From contig NZ_JAKNRW010000004.1 in assembly GCF_023072615.1 (NCBI RefSeq), positions 124,001 through 188,000 on the forward strand: a DNA stretch of 64,000 bases, read 5' to 3'. Below are positions 31,135 through 40,286 of the stretch, piece after piece. The position numbers were made by a program, and so were the translations under genes. The DNA comes from Pseudomonas violetae. Lineage in GTDB: Bacteria > Pseudomonadota > Gammaproteobacteria > Pseudomonadales > Pseudomonadaceae. How positions within the stretch are numbered: position 1 is the first letter of the stretch; every line of letters begins with the position of its first letter. The notes beneath the pieces were generated by a model. That model was not told the DNA's origin. It made no database searches and saw nothing but the letters and a program-made list of their open reading frames with translations.

Positions 31135-33295
31135 CTGGCCGCGTCGTCTGCTATGCCTGACCCTCAGCCTGCCACTGGGTTCAGCACTGGCCTGCGGCCC
31201 GGACTTCCCGATGCGGCTGTTGGACAACCGGGGGCAGACGCTGTCGGAACTTCCGGAAGGCAATTTCAACTTCGAGATCAGCCGCCTCGGACGCTCGATC
31301 GCCGGGCTGAAGAACATTGCACCCGTGACGGGCAATCAGGATTACAGCTACAGCGAAGAAACTGACCAACCCAGCCCGCGGGATCTGGCAGAGCAGGTCG
31401 GTTTGTCTGTGGAACAACAGGCGCTAGTCAAACAGCTGCGCAGCGTGGCCGATGCACATCAAGTTGAAATCGATGGCAAAGCACTCCCGCCCGAGCTCGT
31501 GCTCTATCTGGCAGGGGCAGCGGCTTTCAATGCAGCTGACTATGCGCTGGCTGCCGAGTACTTTCACAAAGTACTGGCGTTGCCAGCGGATCAGCGCCCG
31601 TTACGCAGTACCTGGGCGGCCTATTCCCTGGGGCGGGCGTTGTTCGCCATGAGCTCACAAGTGGATGCAGCGCCAGGCCTGTTGGCCCAGTCTCGACTCG
31701 CCTTCGAGCAGACCCGTCAACTGAGCATCGACAGCTTCAGTGACCCCTTGGAGCTGGGGGTTTCCAGCCTCGGCGAAGAGGCCCGTGTAGTCCGTACCGC
31801 CGGTGACTGGAACCGCGCCATTGAGCTGTATGCCACGCAGAACCTGCAGGGTTCGCCCGTGGGCTACAGCTCTTTGAAGCAACTGATGGCTGAACTGGCC
31901 GCAATGCCTGAAGTATCGTTGGCACAGCTGCTCCAGGGCAAGCCAGTGCAGCAACTGGTGACAGCTTCCTTGATCAGCCGACTGGGCTGGTCTTTTGGCG
32001 AACAACCGCAGAACGAGCTGAAGCTGATCAAGCTGCTGCAAAGCAGCACGCGCGGGACCCTGGAAAACGCTGATCGGCTGGCGGCGGTCAATTATCAACA
32101 AGGTGATTACGCCAGCGCGAACGCGTTCCTTGAGCACGCCGGCGACGGCGGTCTGGCTTGGTGGCTACGGGCGAAGCTGGCGCTGCGCGATGGCGATAAG
32201 GTCGCTGCTGCTGCGGCGTATGCCAAGGCGGCGCAGGCCTTCCCGCAGGACGAATCGTGGGGTGAGCGCAGGACCCCGGATTTCGATTATGAGGCGCTGC
32301 AGCCCAAGTGTCGGGTCGAGGGCGAGAGTGCGATTCTGGCGTTGCAACGTGGGGAATACCTGCAAGCGTTTGATCAGCTGTACCGCAGTCAGGACATTTA
32401 CTGGTTTGACGCGGCGACGGTTGCCGAGCGCGTACTGACCGTCGATGAACTCAAGCATTACGTCGATACAACGCTCCCGGTACCGCTGCCCTTCAGTGAG
32501 CAGGATCTCAAGTCCTACATCGCCAAAATGGACGCAGAGGGTGGGGAGAACTTCAACGCACCCGCGTTAACGGTTGCGGCCAAGTTGCGCAATCTGCTAG
32601 GGCGGCGGCTGCTGCGCGAGGGGCGTTACGACGAAGCACCGGCGTACTTCGATAACCCTCAGCTGTACAGCCTGGCGAAGTGGTACGGCGAGCTGCGCCG
32701 CGACGCAGAATCAAAATGGTGGCCGACCAAAAGGGCATTCGCTTACTTCCATGCCGCCGACTTGAGCCGTCACTACGGCATGGAGTTACTCGGCTTTGAG
32801 ATGTCCCCTGACTTCGCCACGTTCGATGGTAACTACAGCCTGCAAAGCGCCGAATTGAAAGTGGGGCCGCTGGTAGCCCAGGAAGAATTCAACCGCCAGC
32901 AGGCCAGCGCCGCACAGCCCGATCTGCGTTATCACTACCGCTATGTCGCCAACGAGCTGGCCAGTCGGGCTGCCGATAACTTGCCGCATACCAGCCAGGC
33001 ATTCGCAGCGGTTTTATGCGCGGCAACCGGCTGGAACGCAGATCAGGAGCAGAAACAGGTTTTTTATCGCCGCTACATCAATGAAGGCCCTTATGTTGGT
33101 TGGGCCGGGTACTTCGGTAATCAATGCCCATACCCGGATTTCCAGGCTGCCAATAAACGCTATGTGACCGAGCTGGTCGCACCCTTGCGTTCAACGTTAC
33201 GGCCTTACAAGAAAGCACTGGAGTATGGCGGTGTGGCGGTGGTGGTGGCGGCAGCGTTGTTCTTCATCAATCGCCGTCGCCGCAAAGCGCAGTAA
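31121..33295 (+). CDS. Exported membrane-anchored protein of unknown function
   Basis: 724 residues, not a family I can name. The N-terminus is a signal peptide (RRLLCLTLSLPLGSALA) followed by CGPDFP. The body is helical and alanine/leucine rich with TPR-like stretches (AAFNAADYALAAEYFHKVL; WAAYSLGRALFAM). One C-terminal membrane helix (YGGVAVVVAAALFF) ends in INRRRRKAQ, so most of the protein should be periplasmic with a short cytoplasmic tail. The start at 31121 has an AAGGAGCG ribosome site and overlaps the upstream lipoprotein gene by 14 bases. It may be a periplasmic scaffold working with that lipoprotein, but this is inference. Confidence 0.75.
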   Translation: MLTRNWPRRLLCLTLSLPLGSALACGPDFPMRLLDNRGQTLSELPEGNFNFEISRLGRSIAGLKNIAPVTGNQDYSYSEETDQPSPRDLAEQVGLSVEQQALVKQLRSVADAHQVEIDGKALPPELVLYLAGAAAFNAADYALAAEYFHKVLALPADQRPLRSTWAAYSLGRALFAMSSQVDAAPGLLAQSRLAFEQTRQLSIDSFSDPLELGVSSLGEEARVVRTAGDWNRAIELYATQNLQGSPVGYSSLKQLMAELAAMPEVSLAQLLQGKPVQQLVTASLISRLGWSFGEQPQNELKLIKLLQSSTRGTLENADRLAAVNYQQGDYASANAFLEHAGDGGLAWWLRAKLALRDGDKVAAAAAYAKAAQAFPQDESWGERRTPDFDYEALQPKCRVEGESAILALQRGEYLQAFDQLYRSQDIYWFDAATVAERVLTVDELKHYVDTTLPVPLPFSEQDLKSYIAKMDAEGGENFNAPALTVAAKLRNLLGRRLLREGRYDEAPAYFDNPQLYSLAKWYGELRRDAESKWWPTKRAFAYFHAADLSRHYGMELLGFEMSPDFATFDGNYSLQSAELKVGPLVAQEEFNRQQASAAQPDLRYHYRYVANELASRAADNLPHTSQAFAAVLCAATGWNADQEQKQVFYRRYINEGPYVGWAGYFGNQCPYPDFQAANKRYVTELVAPLRSTLRPYKKALEYGGVAVVVAAALFFINRRRRKAQ

Positions 33296-33298
33296 GGC

Positions 33299-33928
33299 TC
33301 AGGCCTGTTGCACAAAGGTCAGCCGCACGGCGAAACCGATCAACAGGCTACCGAACAGCCATTGCTGCACCCGTTGGGCCGAGGGACTGCGTTGTAGCCA
33401 ACGGCCCATCGCCGAGCCGAGCAGGGCGTAAGTGCTGTCGAAGAGTAAACCGGCGCCCACCAGCAGCACGCCAAGGATGGCGAACTGTGCGAGAACGGGG
33501 CCGGCATGCGGATCGATGAACTGCGGCAGTAATACCGAGCAGAACAATAGGGCTTTGGGGTTGAGCAGGTTGGTCAACAAGCCGCGTTGGATCGACTCGC
33601 GCCAGCGCGGTTTTTCAGTGGTTGCGCCTTCGCCCTTGAGGCTCGGCAGCATCGTGGTGCGCAGGCACTGGATACCGATCCATAACAAATAAGCAGCCCC
33701 GGCCAGGCGCACCACATCGAAGGTCCAGGGCGCCGCTTTGAACAGCGCCGCCAGCCCCAGCGCCGCCAATGCCACATGGCAAGCCCGGGCAATGCCCAGG
33801 CCTATCGCCGTGGCCAGTGCCGCGCCTTTACCCTGACGGGCGCCGGTTTGCAGCAGCAGAATCATGTCGGGTCCGGGCAACAGGTACACCACCGCCAGCG
33901 CCATGAAAAACATCCATAATCCCGCCAT
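33299..33928 (-). CDS. LysE/RhtB-family amino acid exporter
   Basis: Six-helix exporter of 209 residues. The family signature is at the N-terminus (MAGLWMFFMALAVVYLLPGPDMILLLQTGARQG condensed, with the PGPD motif), then GLGIARACHVALAALGLAAL and LLTNLLNPKALLFC. The start at 33928 has a GGAGTG ribosome site; another ATG lies four codons upstream. It is divergent from an Lrp-type regulator 145 bases away, the usual arrangement for an exporter controlled by its amino acid substrate. Confidence 0.92.
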   Translation of the reverse strand: MAGLWMFFMALAVVYLLPGPDMILLLQTGARQGKGAALATAIGLGIARACHVALAALGLAALFKAAPWTFDVVRLAGAAYLLWIGIQCLRTTMLPSLKGEGATTEKPRWRESIQRGLLTNLLNPKALLFCSVLLPQFIDPHAGPVLAQFAILGVLLVGAGLLFDSTYALLGSAMGRWLQRSPSAQRVQQWLFGSLLIGFAVRLTFVQQA

Positions 33929-34073
33929 GTTGCACTCCATTCGTTGTCGATTTGGTAGAGGCAGTCTAGGGCCGGATGGCAGGGCAGGTGCTTGCGTAAT
34001 TAGCTTCTAAAGAGATCGATATTGGCATAATCTGCCGCCACTTTACGAACTGACCATCAGGATCTGCCAAACC

Positions 34074-34547
34074 ATGAAGCTGGATGCCTATGACCGCAAA
34101 ATTTTAGCCGCCCTGCAACGGGATGGACGCCTGAGCAATGTGCAATTGGCCGATGAGATCGGATTGTCGGCGTCACCGTGTTTGCGCCGGGTGCGGATGC
34201 TTGAAGAGGCAGGGGTGATTCGCGGTTATCAGGCCACCCTCGATCGGGACGAAGTCGGACTGGGGCTGACGGTGTTTGTCGGGGTCAAGGTCGAGCGTCA
34301 CAACGACGAACAGGCTGACGCCTTTCGCGATGCGGTGACGGCATTGCCCGAGGTGATTTCGGCGTTTCTGGTGTCCGGAGAATCGGATTTTCTGCTGCAA
34401 GTGGTAGTGCCGGACCTGCGTGCCTACGACCGGTTTCTCACCGGGCGATTGCTGAAGTTGCCGGGGGTGAGTGACATCCGCAGCAACTTTGCGATTCACA
34501 CGGTAAAAACGCCGGGGGCCTTGCCGTTGGGGCATTTGCCCGATTAA
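34074..34547 (+). CDS. Lrp/AsnC-family transcriptional regulator
   Basis: 157 residues. The N-terminal helix-turn-helix reads LDAYDRKILAALQRDGRLSN then VQLADEIGLSASPCLRRVRMLEE, and the C-terminal RAM effector domain includes FLVSGESDFLLQVVVPDL and LPGVSDIRSNFAI. It probably senses an amino acid and controls the divergent LysE exporter. It is followed by an inverted repeat terminator shared with the convergent lpd gene. Confidence 0.93.
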   Translation: MKLDAYDRKILAALQRDGRLSNVQLADEIGLSASPCLRRVRMLEEAGVIRGYQATLDRDEVGLGLTVFVGVKVERHNDEQADAFRDAVTALPEVISAFLVSGESDFLLQVVVPDLRAYDRFLTGRLLKLPGVSDIRSNFAIHTVKTPGALPLGHLPD

Positions 34548-34552
34548 AAAAG

Positions 34553-34597
34553 CAAAAGATCGCAGACTTTGGCAGCTCCTGCAGGTGCGATCTTTTG
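34553..34597. terminator. Bidirectional terminator-like inverted repeat
   Basis: Perfect 12-base arms CAAAAGATCGCA (34553-34564) and TGCGATCTTTTG (34586-34597) between two convergent genes, with A- and T-runs on the two sides. The interior CAGCTCCTGCAGG is the same repeat family as at 10772 and 53576. Confidence 0.75.
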
Positions 34598-34599
34598 AT

Positions 34600-36000
34600 T
34601 TACATCTGCGTCGCCATCCCTTCCACATTCATCGCCGCCTGGCGCAATGCCTCCGACCGGGTCGGGTGCGGGTGGCAGGTCAGGGCAATGTCCTCGGCAG
34701 AGGCACTGAATTCCATCGCCACGCAATACTCGCCGATCATTTCACTGACGCTCGGACCGACCAGATGCACGCCGAGAATTTCATCGGTGCGCTCATCGGC
34801 CAGCACTTTGGCGAAACCTTCGGTCTCGTGATTGATCTTCGCCCGGCTGTTGGCAGTGAACGGAAACTTGCCGACCTTATAGGCACGACCCTCAGCCTTG
34901 AGCTGTTCCTCGGTCTTGCCGACGCTGGCCAGTTCCGGTTTGGTGTAGATCACGTTGGGAATCAGGTCGTAATTGACCTCGCCGGCCTTGCCGACGATTT
35001 GCTCGATGCAGGCCATGGCTTCGTCTTCGGCCTTGTGCGCGAGCATCGGTCCGGACGTGACGTCGCCTATCACCCAGACACCCGCCGCTTCGGTGCGATG
35101 GCCCTTGTTGGCGAGCATGCCCCGTTTGTCGGTGGCGAGTTCAACATTTTCCAGGCCCAGGCCTTGGGTGTAAGGCCGACGCCCGATGGCCACAAGAACG
35201 TAATCGGCCTCCAGCAATTCAGCGGTGCCTCCGGAGGCAGGCTGTACGCTAAGCTGCACGCCGTTGGTCGAGGAGGTAGCGCTGCTGACTTTTGAACTCA
35301 ACTTGAAGCTGATGCCTTGCTTGGTCAGGGAGCGTTGCAGGGTTTTAGCGGCCTCCCCATCGACACCGGGGCAGATCCGGTCGAGGAATTCGACCACCGT
35401 CACCTGCGCGCCTAAACGGCGCCAGACCGAGCCCAGTTCCAGGCCGATGACCCCGGCACCAATCACCACCAGATGCTGCGGCACTTCGGTCAGGGACAGC
35501 GCGCCGGTGGAATCGAGAATGCGGTGGTTATCGATGGTCACGCCGGGTAGGGGAGTGGGCTCGGAGCCGGTGGCGATGATGATGTCTTTGGCGTTCAGCT
35601 CGGTTTTTGCGCCTTGGCTGTCGGTCACGGTGACCTTTCCCGGCCCGTCGATATGGCCCCAGCCCTTGATCCAGTCGACTTTGTTTTTGCGAAACAGAAA
35701 CTCGATGCCTTTGGTCAGCCCGGCAACGCTTTCGTCCTTCTGCTTCATCATCTGAGCGAGGTTGAGCGTCGGTTTGACCTCTATCCCCAAGTTGGCGAAT
35801 TCCGCACCCATGGCCGCATCGTAGAGCTCGGAGGCGTGCAGCAGCGCTTTTGATGGCATGCAGCCAACATTCAGGCAGGTGCCGCCGAGGGTGGCGCGGC
35901 CTTCGACGCACGCAGCTTTGAGGCCGAGCTGGCCGGCGCGAATCGCCGCGTTGTAGCCGCCGGGGCCACCGCCCAGAATCACGACGTCATAGGTGCTCAT
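34600..36000 (-). CDS. lpd3: Dihydrolipoamide dehydrogenase (Lpd3-like)
   Basis: Flavoprotein disulphide reductase of 466 residues. FAD motif ILGGGPGGYNAAIRAGQLG at the N-terminus, redox-active disulphide Cys42/Cys47 in GGTCLNVGCMPSK, NAD motif VIGAGVIGLELGSVW, and the C-terminal catalytic His-Glu pair in CHPHPTRSE. It reoxidises dihydrolipoyl groups of 2-oxoacid dehydrogenase or glycine cleavage complexes. The start MSTYDVVILGGGPGGYNAA resembles the third Lpd of pseudomonads more than the Lpd of the 2-oxoglutarate complex. No E1 or E2 gene is nearby, so it serves a complex encoded elsewhere. Confidence 0.9.
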   Translation of the reverse strand: MSTYDVVILGGGPGGYNAAIRAGQLGLKAACVEGRATLGGTCLNVGCMPSKALLHASELYDAAMGAEFANLGIEVKPTLNLAQMMKQKDESVAGLTKGIEFLFRKNKVDWIKGWGHIDGPGKVTVTDSQGAKTELNAKDIIIATGSEPTPLPGVTIDNHRILDSTGALSLTEVPQHLVVIGAGVIGLELGSVWRRLGAQVTVVEFLDRICPGVDGEAAKTLQRSLTKQGISFKLSSKVSSATSSTNGVQLSVQPASGGTAELLEADYVLVAIGRRPYTQGLGLENVELATDKRGMLANKGHRTEAAGVWVIGDVTSGPMLAHKAEDEAMACIEQIVGKAGEVNYDLIPNVIYTKPELASVGKTEEQLKAEGRAYKVGKFPFTANSRAKINHETEGFAKVLADERTDEILGVHLVGPSVSEMIGEYCVAMEFSASAEDIALTCHPHPTRSEALRQAAMNVEGMATQM

Positions 36001-36226
36001 GCTTGTACTCCTGGAGTAAAAGGGACCGGATGGGTAAACGTAGTCGCAGGTAAAAATTACGAGCGTAATATGTGCATTTCAAAGCATTTCGGTCAAGGCC
36101 TTCAGCTAGGCGACAGCTTGTGCACTTTGGAATAGAACGATTTAGAACAGAAATTTCACCGTGTTCGTTATATCGTAACAAAATGTAACGAGCTTCGACG
36201 TCAACAACGAAACACACTGGGGTGGT
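36001..36226. promoter_or_regulatory. Divergent regulatory region between lpd and the SPFH operon
   Basis: 226 bases between two divergent genes. Near the SPFH start, 36164-36190 holds TTCGTTATATCGTAAC then AAAATGTAACG: CGTTA pairs with GTAAC and TAACG, and GTAAC is directly repeated ten bases apart (36175 and 36185). This could be an operator or promoter element. No known binding-site family is recognised. Confidence 0.4.
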
Positions 36227-38194
36227 ATGCAAGTCGATCTAGATGTCGATGAAACGCAAGTAGCCGGATTGCCGCGCTTTCAGCAGGCGTTGTTTCAAGG
36301 GCGGCGATTGCGTCATTACGCTATCGGGCTGAGTGCCGTGGCGGCGATGGGGCTGTTGCTGGCGTTTTTCACCGGGCTGTTTGCGCCGAAGGCGCTATGG
36401 GCGGCGCTGTTGGTCAGTCAGAGCGCCGGTTTGCTGGTGCTCGTCGCGGGCCTGCAATCGGCGTGGTGGGTGACCCAATGGCGGGCGCAGGCGATGAATC
36501 CGACTGTGTTGGTGCCGGTGGTGATCGAGGTTGATGAAGCGCCTGAGCCACAGAGTGGGTACGAGCGCTTGTTGGACCGGCTCGGACAGCGCTGGCAAAA
36601 CCTGCTGGTGCAGATCGGCGCTCCGACATTGTGGCTCGGCGCGTGGGCATTGCTGGTGTTGTTCAGCCTTGAACAGTTTTGGAGCCTGGCGCTCACCCCC
36701 GCTGCGCTGGGTTTGCCAGCCAGTGTCGGCGCGGTTCTGTCGCTGCTGCTGGCCTTCGGTCTGTTGGTGTTGGAGCGGCAACTGGCCCAGGAAAACCCCG
36801 CCGAATGGCCCGAAGCAGGGTCGTTGGCACAGCTGACGCGGGTGGCGATCATTTGCCTGGTGTTGAGCGCATTGTGCCTGTTGTTCGGCAACGACACGTC
36901 GGTGTGGCCGGTGCGTCTGGCGGTGTTGATCGGTTTGCTGCCAGGGCTGGTGGCCGTTGAGTTACTGCTGCGCGCGGTGCTATCGCTGTTCAGCCCGCAA
37001 CGTGAACAACTGGAACCGTCGTTAATGGCGCGCAGCTTTGTCGCTGACCTGCTGCGTTGGCCGCCGCAACCATTGCTGGCGTTGCAGCATGAATTACACA
37101 ACCGCTTCGGCATCGACTTGCGGCAAATCTGGGCGTTCACTTATATGCGTCTGGCGTTTTTACCGGTGCTGGCGGTGGTGGCAATCGTCGGTTGGGCGCT
37201 CACCGGCATACACGAAATTCCATTGCAGGGGCGCGGCATCTACGAACGTTTCGGCAAACCGTTGGAGGTGTTCGGGCCGGGTTTGCACGCCGGTTTGCCT
37301 TGGCCGTGGGGTCGGGTGCTCAGCGTCGAGAACGGAGTGGTCCATGAGCTGGCCTCCAATGTCGGTGAAACATCGACCCCGGCGGCGGTTGAACCGGCCG
37401 AAGGCCCGGCCCCGGCAATCGCCAACCGCTTGTGGGATGCCAGTCATGTGAATGACAAATCCCAAGTTATTGCCAGCAGCCGTGCCGACAAGCAGAGCTT
37501 TCAGATCGTCAACATGGACGTGCGCTTCGTCTATCGCATCGGCCTGAACGACAAAGACGCGTTGGCCGCGACCTATAACAGTGCCGATGTACCGACGCTG
37601 ATTCGCAGCACCGCCAGCCGGATTCTGGTGCACGACTTCGCCTCGCGCACCCTCGACGGTTTGCTTGGTGAAGACAGGGTAGGGCTAGGCGAAGAGATCG
37701 GTCGTGCCGTGCAGGCCGATCTGCAAAAGCTCGACAGCGGGGTGGAAATTCTCGCCACGGTGGTCGAGGCGATTCACCCGCCGGCCGGTGCTGCCAACGC
37801 TTATCACGGCGTGCAGGCGGCGCAGATTGGTGCCCAGGCATTGATCTCCCGGGAGCGCGGCGCGGCAGCCGAGGCGACCAATCAGGCGCAGTTGCAGGCC
37901 AGTATTGCTCGCGCTCACGCCACCGCCAGCGCCCGTGAAATCAACGCCACCGCGCAGGCGTCCGGCCTGCGATTCAGCGCTGAACGCAAAGCCTACGCCA
38001 GCGCCGGCCAGGCCTTTGTGCTGGAGCAATATTTCACTCAACTGACCCAGGGCCTGGCCAATGCCAAGTTGCTGGTGCTCGACCACCGTCTGGGCGGCAG
38101 CAGTAACGCGCCGACTATTGACCTACGTACCTTCACGCTGCCGGCAGACCCAGCGCCGGTGCGTAATACCGCTCAGCCAGGAGCCACCCCTTGA
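36227..38194 (+). CDS. SPFH/HflK-like membrane protein with multi-helix N-terminal domain
   Basis: 655 residues, first of three SPFH proteins in an operon. Residues 1 to about 320 contain six or seven membrane segments (for example IGLSAVAAMGLLLAFFTGLF, ALLVLFSLEQFW, VAIICLVLSALCLLFG), unlike ordinary HflK, which has one. Next comes an SPFH/band 7 domain from EIPLQGRGIYERFGKPLEVF. An alanine-rich coiled coil (AAQIGAQALISRERGAAAEAT) and a hydrophobic cap region (ANAKLLVLDHRLG, then DLRTF) follow. HflK relatives polymerise into membrane cages that control FtsH. Here the partner may be the P-type ATPase three genes on. It overlaps the next gene in TTGA. Confidence 0.8.
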   Translation: MQVDLDVDETQVAGLPRFQQALFQGRRLRHYAIGLSAVAAMGLLLAFFTGLFAPKALWAALLVSQSAGLLVLVAGLQSAWWVTQWRAQAMNPTVLVPVVIEVDEAPEPQSGYERLLDRLGQRWQNLLVQIGAPTLWLGAWALLVLFSLEQFWSLALTPAALGLPASVGAVLSLLLAFGLLVLERQLAQENPAEWPEAGSLAQLTRVAIICLVLSALCLLFGNDTSVWPVRLAVLIGLLPGLVAVELLLRAVLSLFSPQREQLEPSLMARSFVADLLRWPPQPLLALQHELHNRFGIDLRQIWAFTYMRLAFLPVLAVVAIVGWALTGIHEIPLQGRGIYERFGKPLEVFGPGLHAGLPWPWGRVLSVENGVVHELASNVGETSTPAAVEPAEGPAPAIANRLWDASHVNDKSQVIASSRADKQSFQIVNMDVRFVYRIGLNDKDALAATYNSADVPTLIRSTASRILVHDFASRTLDGLLGEDRVGLGEEIGRAVQADLQKLDSGVEILATVVEAIHPPAGAANAYHGVQAAQIGAQALISRERGAAAEATNQAQLQASIARAHATASAREINATAQASGLRFSAERKAYASAGQAFVLEQYFTQLTQGLANAKLLVLDHRLGGSSNAPTIDLRTFTLPADPAPVRNTAQPGATP

Positions 38195-39231
38195 GCCAGT
38201 CGCATACTCACGATCACGATGACCACACTGGCCACGATCACGGCCATGGCGGGCATCATCACGGGCATCACCATCACCACCACGCTGACACACAGGAAGC
38301 TGGCCCCTTCCCATGGCGGCGCATGGGTTGGGCTGCGTTGCTGGTGGCGTTCGCCATCGTTGCGGCGAGCCTGGTGCAAGTGCGTTCCGGAGAAGCCACG
38401 GTGATCACCCGTTTCGGCAATCCTTCGCGCGTGTTGCTGGAGCCAGGCCTGGGCTGGCGTTGGCCGGCACCGTTCGAAGCGGCGATTCCGGTAGACCTGC
38501 GTTTACGCACAACTTCCAGCGGTTTGCAGGATGTTGGCACGCGGGATGGTTTGCGCATCATCGTGCAGGCTTACGTGGTGTGGCAGGTGCAGGGTGACCC
38601 GGATAATGTGCAGCGCTTTATGCGCGCCGTGCAGAACCAACCGGATGAAGCCGCGCGGCAGATTCGCACCTTTGTTGGCTCGGCACTGGAAACCACTGCC
38701 AGCAGTTTTGATCTGGCCAACCTGGTGAATACCGACGCCAGTCAGGTTCACATCGCCGATTTCGAAGCGCAATTGCGTCAGCAGATTGATCAGCAGTTGC
38801 TCACCACCTATGGCGTGCGCGTGCTGCAAGTCGGCATCGAACGATTGACCCTGCCGTCGGTAACCCTCACGGCCACTGTGGATCGCATGCGTGCCGAGCG
38901 TGAAACAATCGCCACTGAACGCACAGCTATTGGTAAGCGCGAAGCCGCGCAAATCCGTTCCGCCGCCGAGCGTGATGCCCGTATTGTGCAAGCCGACGCG
39001 ACTGTAAAAGCCGCCGACATAGAAGCACAATCCCGCGTCGAAGCTGCACAGATTTACGGGCGCGCTTATGCTGGATCGCCGCAGCTCTACAACTTGCTGC
39101 GCTCGCTCGACACCTTGGGCACGATTGTTTCACCGGGCACCAAGCTGATTTTGCGCACCGACGCCGCGCCATTCCGGGTGTTGGTTGACGGTCCGCCAAG
39201 CCTCGACAATACGTCCGGGTCGCAGCCATGA
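38191..39231 (+). CDS. SPFH/HflC-like protein with histidine-rich N-terminus
   Basis: 346 residues. The first 31 residues hold 16 histidines with Asp and Gly, a strong candidate metal-binding region on the cytoplasmic side. One membrane helix (MGWAALLVAFAIVAASLVQV) follows, then an SPFH domain (GEATVITRFGNPSRVLLEPG) and a coiled coil (MRAERETIATERTAIGKREA) ending in a hydrophobic cap. The start codon is TTG, supported by CAGGAG eight bases upstream and by TTGA overlap with the previous stop. HflC of E. coli lacks the histidine tract. Metal buffering or sensing for the downstream P1B ATPase is inferred. Confidence 0.8.
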   Translation: MSQSHTHDHDDHTGHDHGHGGHHHGHHHHHHADTQEAGPFPWRRMGWAALLVAFAIVAASLVQVRSGEATVITRFGNPSRVLLEPGLGWRWPAPFEAAIPVDLRLRTTSSGLQDVGTRDGLRIIVQAYVVWQVQGDPDNVQRFMRAVQNQPDEAARQIRTFVGSALETTASSFDLANLVNTDASQVHIADFEAQLRQQIDQQLLTTYGVRVLQVGIERLTLPSVTLTATVDRMRAERETIATERTAIGKREAAQIRSAAERDARIVQADATVKAADIEAQSRVEAAQIYGRAYAGSPQLYNLLRSLDTLGTIVSPGTKLILRTDAAPFRVLVDGPPSLDNTSGSQP

Positions 39232-40286
39232 ATTTAGTTCCACGTGGAACAAATGAGTTAAGCAGTCCTTGGATTCAGGCCGGGCGTTTGGCTTTTCAGA
39301 CGTTGTACGCGGTGACGGTACTCGCCGCTTTGGCCTGGGCGATCTCCAATGTGCGGCAGATTGATCCGCAAAATCGCGCCGTGGTGTTGCACTTTGGCGC
39401 GCTGGATCGCATCCAGAATGCCGGCCTGTTGTTGGCGTGGCCGCGTCCGTTTGAGCAGGTGATTTTGTTGCCTGCGGCGGATCGAGTGATTGAACGGCGA
39501 GTGGAAAATTTGCTGCGCAGTGAGGCGGCGCTGCAGGCTGATCGCGTGGCGACGTTTGCCACGCCGCTCAGTGATGCACTGGCAGGTTCCGGCTATTTGC
39601 TGACGGGCGACGCCGGCGTGGTGCAACTGGATGTGCGGGTGTTTTACAAAGTCGCCAAACCGTATGACTTCGTCCTTCAAGGTGAACATGTGCTGCCCGC
39701 GCTGGATCGAATTGTTACCCGCAGCGCCGTGGCACTCACCGCCGCCCGCGATCTGGACACCATTCTGGTTGCGCGCCCTGAACTGATCGGCGCCGATAAC
39801 AAAGCCGCCGAACGCCGCGAACGCTTGCGCGGTGATCTGGTGCAAGGCATCAATCAACGCTTGGCCGAACTTAGCGCGACCGGGCAGGGGATCGGCATTG
39901 AAGTCGCTCGCGTCGATGTGCAATCCAGTCTGCCCGGCCCTGCGGTAAATGCTTTTAATGCCGTGCTGACCGCCAGCCAGCAAGCTGACAAAGCCGTGGC
40001 CAACGCGCGCACCGAAGCCGAGAAGCTCACCCAGACCGCTAACGAACAAGCCGACCGGACCTTGCAAGTCGTTCACGCCCAAGCCAGTGAACGACTGGCT
40101 AAAGCCTCGGCCGATACCGCCACAGTATTGAGCTTGGCCAAAGCGCAACAGCAGGGTACCGACCCACAGATGCTGCTGCGTATTTACCGGGAGCGGCTGC
40201 CGAAGATTCTTGGTCAGGCCGGCTCGGTGACCACGGTCGATCCGAAAGACGATTCCCGCCTGATCATTCAGGGAGCTGCACAATGA
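39228..40286 (+). CDS. SPFH/HflK-like protein, third member
   Basis: 352 residues with one N-terminal membrane helix (FQTLYAVTVLAALAWAISNV), an SPFH domain (DPQNRAVVLHFGALDRIQNAGLL) and a long coiled coil (TEAEKLTQTANEQADRTLQVV). It ends LPKILGQAGSVTTVDPKDDS. ATGA overlaps with both neighbours indicate a single translational unit. A parS-like palindrome encodes residues 4-8 of this protein. HflK and HflC alternate in E. coli cages; three different subunits here would make a more complex ring. Confidence 0.8.
   Translation: MNLVPRGTNELSSPWIQAGRLAFQTLYAVTVLAALAWAISNVRQIDPQNRAVVLHFGALDRIQNAGLLLAWPRPFEQVILLPAADRVIERRVENLLRSEAALQADRVATFATPLSDALAGSGYLLTGDAGVVQLDVRVFYKVAKPYDFVLQGEHVLPALDRIVTRSAVALTAARDLDTILVARPELIGADNKAAERRERLRGDLVQGINQRLAELSATGQGIGIEVARVDVQSSLPGPAVNAFNAVLTASQQADKAVANARTEAEKLTQTANEQADRTLQVVHAQASERLAKASADTATVLSLAKAQQQGTDPQMLLRIYRERLPKILGQAGSVTTVDPKDDSRLIIQGAAQ
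39236..39251. other. parS-like site at the start of the third SPFH gene
   Basis: AGTTCCACGTGGAACA: the 14-base core GTTCCACGTGGAAC is a perfect palindrome, with one flanking base different from the 16-base parS at 30521. It lies in codons of the protein's N-terminus. Confidence 0.78.

Noticed and set aside
31121..31200. Possible lipobox at the signal peptide end of the 724-residue protein
   Set aside because: ALAC lacks Leu at -3, so a normal signal peptidase cut is as likely; not called a lipoprotein.
35987..36232. 81-codon minus-strand frame in the lpd/SPFH gap
   Set aside because: It begins inside the SPFH gene start and overlaps the lpd start; composition is not protein-like and no ribosome site exists.
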